Part shown: in pieces, positions 59,871 through 64,000 of the stretch
Layout: every line of letters starts with the position of its first letter
Numbering within the stretch: position 1 is the stretch's first letter
Assembly (NCBI RefSeq): GCF_047250385.1
Contig: NZ_JBLBVM010000037.1
Location: forward strand, 10,751-74,750
DNA: 64,000 nt
From: Glaciecola sp047250385
GTDB lineage: Bacteria > Pseudomonadota > Gammaproteobacteria > Enterobacterales > Alteromonadaceae
Direction of reading: 5' to 3'
Program-made: the position numbers and the translations under genes
The notes under the pieces: generated by a model
The model's database searches: none
What the model was told of the DNA's origin: nothing
The model's input: only the letters and a program-made list of their open reading frames with translations

Positions 59871-60818
59871 ATGTCATCTTCAAACGAGTTTATCACTCAG
59901 CTAAAAAGTCTTAGTTGTATTACATTTTCAGGCCCACAAGCCAAAGAGTACTTGCAAGGACAAGTTACGATCGATGTAACAAAAATGAGTAATGATAAAG
60001 CGCGGTTGGGCGCTCATTGTGATTTTAAAGGAAAGGCCTGGTCAGTTTTTACTGCCTTCCTGTCTCAAGATGTTTTTCATTTGCTCATGCACGAGTCGGC
60101 TTTGGAAAAAAGCTTATCCGAATTTAAAAAGTACGGTGTATTCTCAAAAGTCGAGATTGAAGATTGCGGCGATAATTTATATTTCTATGGCATATCCGGC
60201 TCTGAAATGTTGGCATCAATTAAGACAATGTTTACTGAATTACCTGAAGAGCACCTGAATATTGTAAGCAATGATTATGGCTTAGCAATCTGCTTAAACA
60301 TTTCATTACCTCGCTACATTTTAGTTCTCAATTCGAGTGGCAAAGAAAAACTTGAACAACTAATTAGTTATAATAAGTTTGCAGAAGAAAGTGTGTGGGA
60401 CGCCTTAAATATATTGGATGCCATCCCACTCGTTACAGCAGAAACTAGCAACGAATTTGTACCGCAAATGCTGAATTTACAAGCTATTGGTGGCATAGAC
60501 TTCGATAAAGGTTGTTACATGGGGCAAGAAACGATTGCTCGCACAAAGTTTTTGGGGCGCAATAAGCGTGCGGCCTACATACTGAGTCGTCGAGATACAA
60601 CTACGAGTGCTGAAATCGTGACAGGCATGCCCTTAGAGAAACAGGCTGGCGACAACTGGCGCAGTGGTGGTACCGTTTTACAAAGCGCAGAGCTAGACGG
60701 TAAAAAGCTAATACTCGGCGTGCTTGCAAATGACACACAAACCGGTGATGTGTTAAGATTAAAAGAAGTTCCAGAGCTTCAATTTGAAGTAAGTGCTCTG
60801 CCCTACAATATAGATTAA
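59871..60818 (+). CDS. ygfZ: tRNA-modifying, folate-binding protein YgfZ
   Basis: Folate-dependent iron-sulfur cluster maintenance protein of the GcvT fold. The signature KGCYMGQETIARTKFLG contains the conserved Cys. Length is 315 aa. The neighbours sdhE and ygfX across a divergent gap are conserved. It is followed after 14 nt by a SlyD-like isomerase gene, likely co-transcribed. Confidence 0.94.
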   Translation: MSSSNEFITQLKSLSCITFSGPQAKEYLQGQVTIDVTKMSNDKARLGAHCDFKGKAWSVFTAFLSQDVFHLLMHESALEKSLSEFKKYGVFSKVEIEDCGDNLYFYGISGSEMLASIKTMFTELPEEHLNIVSNDYGLAICLNISLPRYILVLNSSGKEKLEQLISYNKFAEESVWDALNILDAIPLVTAETSNEFVPQMLNLQAIGGIDFDKGCYMGQETIARTKFLGRNKRAAYILSRRDTTTSAEIVTGMPLEKQAGDNWRSGGTVLQSAELDGKKLILGVLANDTQTGDVLRLKEVPELQFEVSALPYNID

Positions 60819-60832
60819 GAATAGGAAACAAG

Positions 60833-61318
60833 ATGCAAATACAGAAAGATAATGTCGTTACTCTTCATTACACTGTAAGTACAACAGATGGCGACTTAAT
60901 TGACTCATCTCACGAGGCGCCGCCAATGTCATTCCTGCAAGGCAGTCACTTTATGATTGAAGGTATCGAAGACGCGTTGTTTGGCAAAGTAAAAGGTGAC
61001 AAATTTGAAGTTACTGTCGACCCGGACAAAGCCTATGGCGATCGTCATGATGATCTAGTTCAAGAAGTTCCTGCCGCAATGTTCGAAGATATGGACGTTG
61101 AAGTAGGTATGAGTTTTAGGGCAACAACTGACGACGGTGAACAGTCAGTGATTATAATTGATAAAACGGACACAACCGTCACTGTTGATGGTAATCACCC
61201 TTTAGCTGGAATGTCTTTAAGCTTTGATATTGAAGTAGTCGATGTTCGTGAAGCAACTGCAGAAGAAATCGAACATGGGCACGTGCATGCAGAAGGCGGA
61301 TGTGGTCACACCCACTAG
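60833..61318 (+). CDS. SlyD-like FKBP peptidyl-prolyl isomerase
   Basis: A 161-aa protein with an FKBP fold split by an IF chaperone flap: VVTLHYTV, FLQGSHFMIEGIEDALFG, then ITD-type flap about 75-120. The C-terminus is His/Cys-rich (GHVHAEGGCGHTH), a metal-binding tail as in SlyD. A ribosome site AGGAAAC precedes the ATG. It could assist folding or nickel handling. No hydrogenase genes are near. Confidence 0.9.
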   Translation: MQIQKDNVVTLHYTVSTTDGDLIDSSHEAPPMSFLQGSHFMIEGIEDALFGKVKGDKFEVTVDPDKAYGDRHDDLVQEVPAAMFEDMDVEVGMSFRATTDDGEQSVIIIDKTDTTVTVDGNHPLAGMSLSFDIEVVDVREATAEEIEHGHVHAEGGCGHTH

Positions 61319-61375
61319 GCTATGTTGCTCGTGCATAGAAACAGAAAGTACAGAAATGAAAAGTACAAGTGAACT

Positions 61376-61399
61376 CGAAGACGCTATATAGCGTCTTCG
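61376..61399. repeat. 24-bp perfect palindrome at the glnB 3' end
   Basis: CGAAGACGCTAT is followed directly by its reverse complement ATAGCGTCTTCG. It includes the glnB stop codon and last codons (EDAI). It lies between convergent genes, so it may act as a bidirectional transcript end, though no strong T-run follows. Confidence 0.8.
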
Positions 61400-61722
61400 T
61401 CTGTTTCACCCGTACGTATTCTAATAACCTGCTCAACGTCAAAGACAAAGATTTTACCATCTCCAATTTTTCCGGTCTTGGCATGCATCAAAATAGTTTC
61501 AACAGCGCGATCCACTAAATCATCCGGCACAACCAGCTCAATTTTAACTTTAGGTAAAAAATCTACGTTGTATTCAGCACCACGATAAAGTTCTTTGTGA
61601 CCTTTTTGTCGTCCAAAGCCGCGAACCTCTGTCATCGTAATACCACTAACGCCGATTGAAGATAGTCCTTCACGAACATCATCTAGCTTAAAAGGCTTGA
61701 TAATCGCTTCAATTTTTTTCAT
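61384..61722 (-). CDS. glnB: Nitrogen regulatory protein P-II
   Basis: Trimeric sensor of ATP/ADP, 2-oxoglutarate and, through uridylylation, glutamine. MKKIEAIIKPFKL, the T-loop tyrosine in YRGAEYNVDF and TGKIGDGKIFV are all present. ATG 61722 gives the standard 112 aa. ATG 61734 lies at the SD itself. The gene follows nadE by a few nt (TAAGGAATG), suggesting coupled expression with NAD synthesis. Confidence 0.95.
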   Translation of the reverse strand: MKKIEAIIKPFKLDDVREGLSSIGVSGITMTEVRGFGRQKGHKELYRGAEYNVDFLPKVKIELVVPDDLVDRAVETILMHAKTGKIGDGKIFVFDVEQVIRIRTGETDEDAI

Positions 61723-61737
61723 TGGTTTTGACATTCC

Positions 61738-62574
61738 TTATTCATGGTCATAAACGGTAGGGATAGGTAATCGTTTATGTTGCGTCTTTAAGTATATAGC
61801 TAAGAGTTTGTCATCGGCAACCTTATCAGTGCTTTTCCCTTCTAAAAAGTCATCAATTTGATCATAAGTTAATCCTAATGATGACTCGTCAGTCTTCTGT
61901 GGGGTCAATGATTCTAAGTCGGCAGTGGGTGCCTTCGTTATAACATTAACGGGTGCCCCCAAGTGATTTGCTATGCTTCTCACTTGGCGCTTACTTAGAC
62001 CGAATAAAGGCGCTAAATCACATGCGCCGTCACCGAATTTAGTGTAGAAACCCGTTATATTCTCGGCTGAGTGATCAGTCCCAAGGACGAGTCCATTCAT
62101 TAATCCTGCAATATCAAATTGTATTGCCATCCTAGTTCGGGCTTTTGTATTCCCTTTAACGAAATCGCTCTTTTGTGCTGAAAATTTGCTAACACCTGCA
62201 TTTAACAGGCCATTCAGGGCACTTTCGTGTATGGCATCTGCGCCCAATTGTATATTCGCCGTGACCTGCAGACTCGGCTTGATAAAATCAACAGATGCCT
62301 GTGCATCATCCTCATCCGCTTGGGTGCTGTAAGGTAAGCGAACGGCAATAAATTGGTATTCTTCATCTGATTCAAGATTAAGCTCGTCAACGGCCAATTG
62401 AGCTAGGCGACCTAGAGTACAAGAATCAATGCCGCCACTTATTCCTAGAACCAAACAGCGCAGCCCTGACTCCGTTAACTTATCTTTAATAAATTGAGTT
62501 CGACGTTGAATTTCATGCTCGATATTGATTTCAGGCAAAACACGCATTTCTTTGATTACTTCTTGTTTTAACAT
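61738..62574 (-). CDS. nadE: NH3-dependent NAD+ synthetase
   Basis: Final step of NAD synthesis: amidates nicotinate adenine dinucleotide. The PP-loop is LGISGGIDSCTLGRL, with ATP/ammonia regions TKARTRMAIQFDIA and GTDHSAENITGFYTKFGDG. No glutaminase domain is present, so ammonia is the donor. Length is 278 aa. It is the first gene of nadE-glnB. Confidence 0.95.
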   Translation of the reverse strand: MLKQEVIKEMRVLPEINIEHEIQRRTQFIKDKLTESGLRCLVLGISGGIDSCTLGRLAQLAVDELNLESDEEYQFIAVRLPYSTQADEDDAQASVDFIKPSLQVTANIQLGADAIHESALNGLLNAGVSKFSAQKSDFVKGNTKARTRMAIQFDIAGLMNGLVLGTDHSAENITGFYTKFGDGACDLAPLFGLSKRQVRSIANHLGAPVNVITKAPTADLESLTPQKTDESSLGLTYDQIDDFLEGKSTDKVADDKLLAIYLKTQHKRLPIPTVYDHE

Positions 62575-62791
62575 GAACTCTTCCTTTATTAATGTGTTTA
62601 TAGTTATCTTTCTTTTGCCAACGTTTCTTAAATATTGAGTGACAGCTTAGCTTGCACGACAGAAATTATATATCATTCAAAGAATCGCTAATTGCTTCCT
62701 AGGTATTAACAATACTAACCAGCGTTGTGAGTGTATACGCAAGAAAAACAAAAATAGCGTATAGTGTCGATTCAATTTATTGGGGGTCACT

Positions 62792-63370
62792 GTGTTAAAA
62801 AACAAGTTTACCACGCAGCAAAGTAAAACAGCTCAAAAAGGCGTCACGCTTCTTGAAATGATGATTACATTGGCAATTTTAGCGATTGTACTCACAGTTG
62901 TCGCGCCTAATATGCAAAGGTTCCTAATTAAAAATAGAATTACAGCTGAAATTAATGAAGTCAGTGGCATAATTCAATATGCTCGACACCTCGCTATTGA
63001 CGAACAAACAAATGTGGTTGTGTGCCCGTCTGTCGACTTCTTGGAGTGTGGTACGAATTGGAGTAAACCCAAAATTGTTTTCATTGATTCAAATGCCGAC
63101 GGCAATAGAGCTGCAGGTGAAGATCTGTTAGTAACAACTTCAGAAGCTTCAGATTCAACAATTATCACTGGGCCTAATTCTAGTATCCAATTTTTAGATA
63201 CCGGTGCTGCCGATAAAGCTTTCTCAATTCAAATATGCCCCCTTAGTAAAGATGCTACATTCGCTCGAGCTATATCTGTATCATTGCAAGGACGAGTGCG
63301 AGTTAGCACTGATTCTGATGATGATGGTACTCATGAAGATAGTGATGGTACAGCTTTGAGCTGTGACTAA
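62792..63370 (+). CDS. GspH/FimT family type IV pseudopilin
   Basis: A 192-aa minor pilin-like protein. The prepilin site is QKG/VTLLEMM (Glu at +5) followed by a hydrophobic helix (MITLAILAIVLTVVAP). Cysteines are present in the C-terminal part (VVCPSVDFLEC, IQICPLS, ALSCD). GTG 62792 was chosen because GGGGG lies 5-6 nt upstream. An earlier TTG at 62780 is unlikely. It stands alone, without other pil genes in the window. Confidence 0.88.
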   Translation: MLKNKFTTQQSKTAQKGVTLLEMMITLAILAIVLTVVAPNMQRFLIKNRITAEINEVSGIIQYARHLAIDEQTNVVVCPSVDFLECGTNWSKPKIVFIDSNADGNRAAGEDLLVTTSEASDSTIITGPNSSIQFLDTGAADKAFSIQICPLSKDATFARAISVSLQGRVRVSTDSDDDGTHEDSDGTALSCD

Positions 63371-63887
63371 GCTTTAAAGTCGTCGACATATAAAGTAGAA
63401 GTTTTTAATAAATTTATTGGTGAAATACTGTACTTATTATCCGAAATATTATCTGGATAAGATTTTTTCACGTCACTCGAAACGCAACCCAAACAGTCCC
63501 ATTCTTCAACGTTGTGGTAGATAATAATGTTCTTTTATGGCTGAGACTCCTCCAGTTATGCCTGAAGCTACTCCCGTTATGGCTGAAGCTCCTCCCGTTA
63601 TGGCTGAAGCTACTCCCGTTTTGGCTGTCACTCCTCCCGTTTTGGCTGACACTCCTCCCGTCTTTACTGCGAAGGCAGTAATCTCCTTCTATTTACTATG
63701 ATGCTGAGTCTAATAAATTCAGTAAAAGGCTTAAACGAATAGTATTTTGCGCAATTAGAAACCTTAGACATTAACGGAAATTCAAAAAGCTGAATTTTTA
63801 CTTAGCTGAAAAGAAATACTTTTTTGAGTTCATACCTGGGGGATGGAGGTTCCTGCCTGCGCACTGAGGGCTCCCCAAAAATTTGAA
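63371..63887. other. Gene-poor region with minisatellite
   Basis: No conserved gene is visible after the pseudopilin. The stretch holds the 21-bp repeat array (63537-63662), a small hairpin ACTGC/GCAGT (63666-63679), and a GC-rich patch with GGGG and CCCC arms near 63838-63877 that may belong to the end of an insertion sequence. Confidence 0.6.
63537..63662. repeat. 21-bp tandem repeat, 6 units
   Basis: Six consecutive units of the form (A/T)TGGCTGAAGCTACTCCCGTT span 126 bp with a few substitutions. The plus strand reads as a heptapeptide repeat (MAEATPV-type) open from 63537 to a TGA at 63701 (54 aa). No ribosome site precedes it, so a coding role is doubtful. The other strand is also open across the array. 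Confidence 0.85.
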
Positions 63888-64000
63888 AAACATAGTGGAT
63901 TGTGATCTTATTATTTTCGCCAAAAAACAAATAAGAGATCCACTATGTTTAAGACACAATATTGCCATACTTTATTAAAATCGTCTTTCGAAAATTTAAA
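63888..64000 (+). mobile_element. Left part of a probable insertion sequence (cut by window edge)
   Basis: A perfect 13-bp inverted repeat AAACATAGTGGAT (63888-63900) / ATCCACTATGTTT (63938-63950) extends inward through CTTATT/AATAAG. It places the ATG at 63945 of an open frame inside the stem. This design is known in IS elements to block translation from read-through transcripts. The true IS end lies left of this and was not defined. Family not identified. Confidence 0.5.
63945..64000 (+). CDS. Possible transposase, N-terminal fragment
   Basis: ATG 63945 opens a frame MFKTQYCHTLLKSSFENL that continues beyond the window, so only 18 residues are visible. The call as a transposase rests on the hairpin architecture upstream and the position next to a gene-poor repeat region. 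No catalytic residue can be seen. Confidence 0.4.
   Translation, partial: MFKTQYCHTLLKSSFENL

Noticed and set aside
1..64000. Looked for tRNA, rRNA, CRISPR arrays and prophage or integron att structures
   Set aside because: No cloverleaf, rRNA-like or regularly spaced repeat-spacer structure was seen; the only arrays are short tandem repeats.

Overview
The window is chromosomal DNA from a marine-type gammaproteobacterium, most likely in or near the Alteromonadales. The evidence is sodium-type flagellar stators (PomA/PomB) beside xseB-ispA-dxs, the rluD/bamD divergent pair, rpoE-rseA-rseB-rseC followed by lepA-lepB-rnc-era, an AT-leaning composition, and many two-component and c-di-GMP proteins. 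Assignment below order level is not possible from reading alone. No rRNA, tRNA, CRISPR array or prophage was seen. One probable insertion sequence enters at the right edge.

Layout. 0-2 kb: rluD and bamD, divergent. 2.1-8.8 kb: an ECF sigma factor with a ChrR-type zinc anti-sigma factor, a LON-domain protein, and a five-gene operon (SnoaL-like, SDR, FAD oxidoreductase, DUF1365, Cfa-like methyltransferase). This resembles the singlet-oxygen/photo-oxidative stress lipid cluster, and TGATCT-type promoters are visible. 8.8-14 kb: pomB-pomA, then xseB-ispA-dxs (isoprenoid precursors). 14.1-21.5 kb: a minus-strand run glyA, nrdR-ribD-ribE-ribBA-ribH-nusB-thiL-pgpA (one-carbon, riboflavin and thiamine metabolism). 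21.7-26 kb: a stand-alone lpxD, ettA and a Cys/Met-metabolism PLP enzyme.

26-33 kb is the most accessory-looking part. It has a short BLUF photoreceptor, an outer-membrane barrel, a very acidic secreted protein, an AlkD-like protein, a secreted subtilase, and a second ECF sigma/anti-sigma/lipoprotein operon. The sigma operon and the divergently placed acidic-protein gene share the same promoter grammar, GGAATAAA with CGT 16 nt after GGAAT, which suggests a small self-contained regulon. 33-44 kb carries signalling genes: a 7TM GGDEF/EAL protein with a dead GGDEF motif, a GAF hybrid histidine kinase and a large tandem-PilZ protein, around radA.

44-62.6 kb is mostly conserved housekeeping: creA, serB, smp, tatD, pdxH, era, rnc, lepB, lepA, rseC, rseB, rseA, rpoE (with its own sigma-E-like promoter), nadB, a MaoC hydratase, ygfX, sdhE, ygfZ, a SlyD-like isomerase and nadE-glnB. 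The right end has a FimT/GspH pseudopilin, a 21-bp minisatellite and the start of a probable transposase whose start codon lies in a long hairpin.

A recurring theme is short tandem duplication (periods of 13-30 bp), both between genes and inside coding regions (serB, the protein at 35967, the repeat at 63537).
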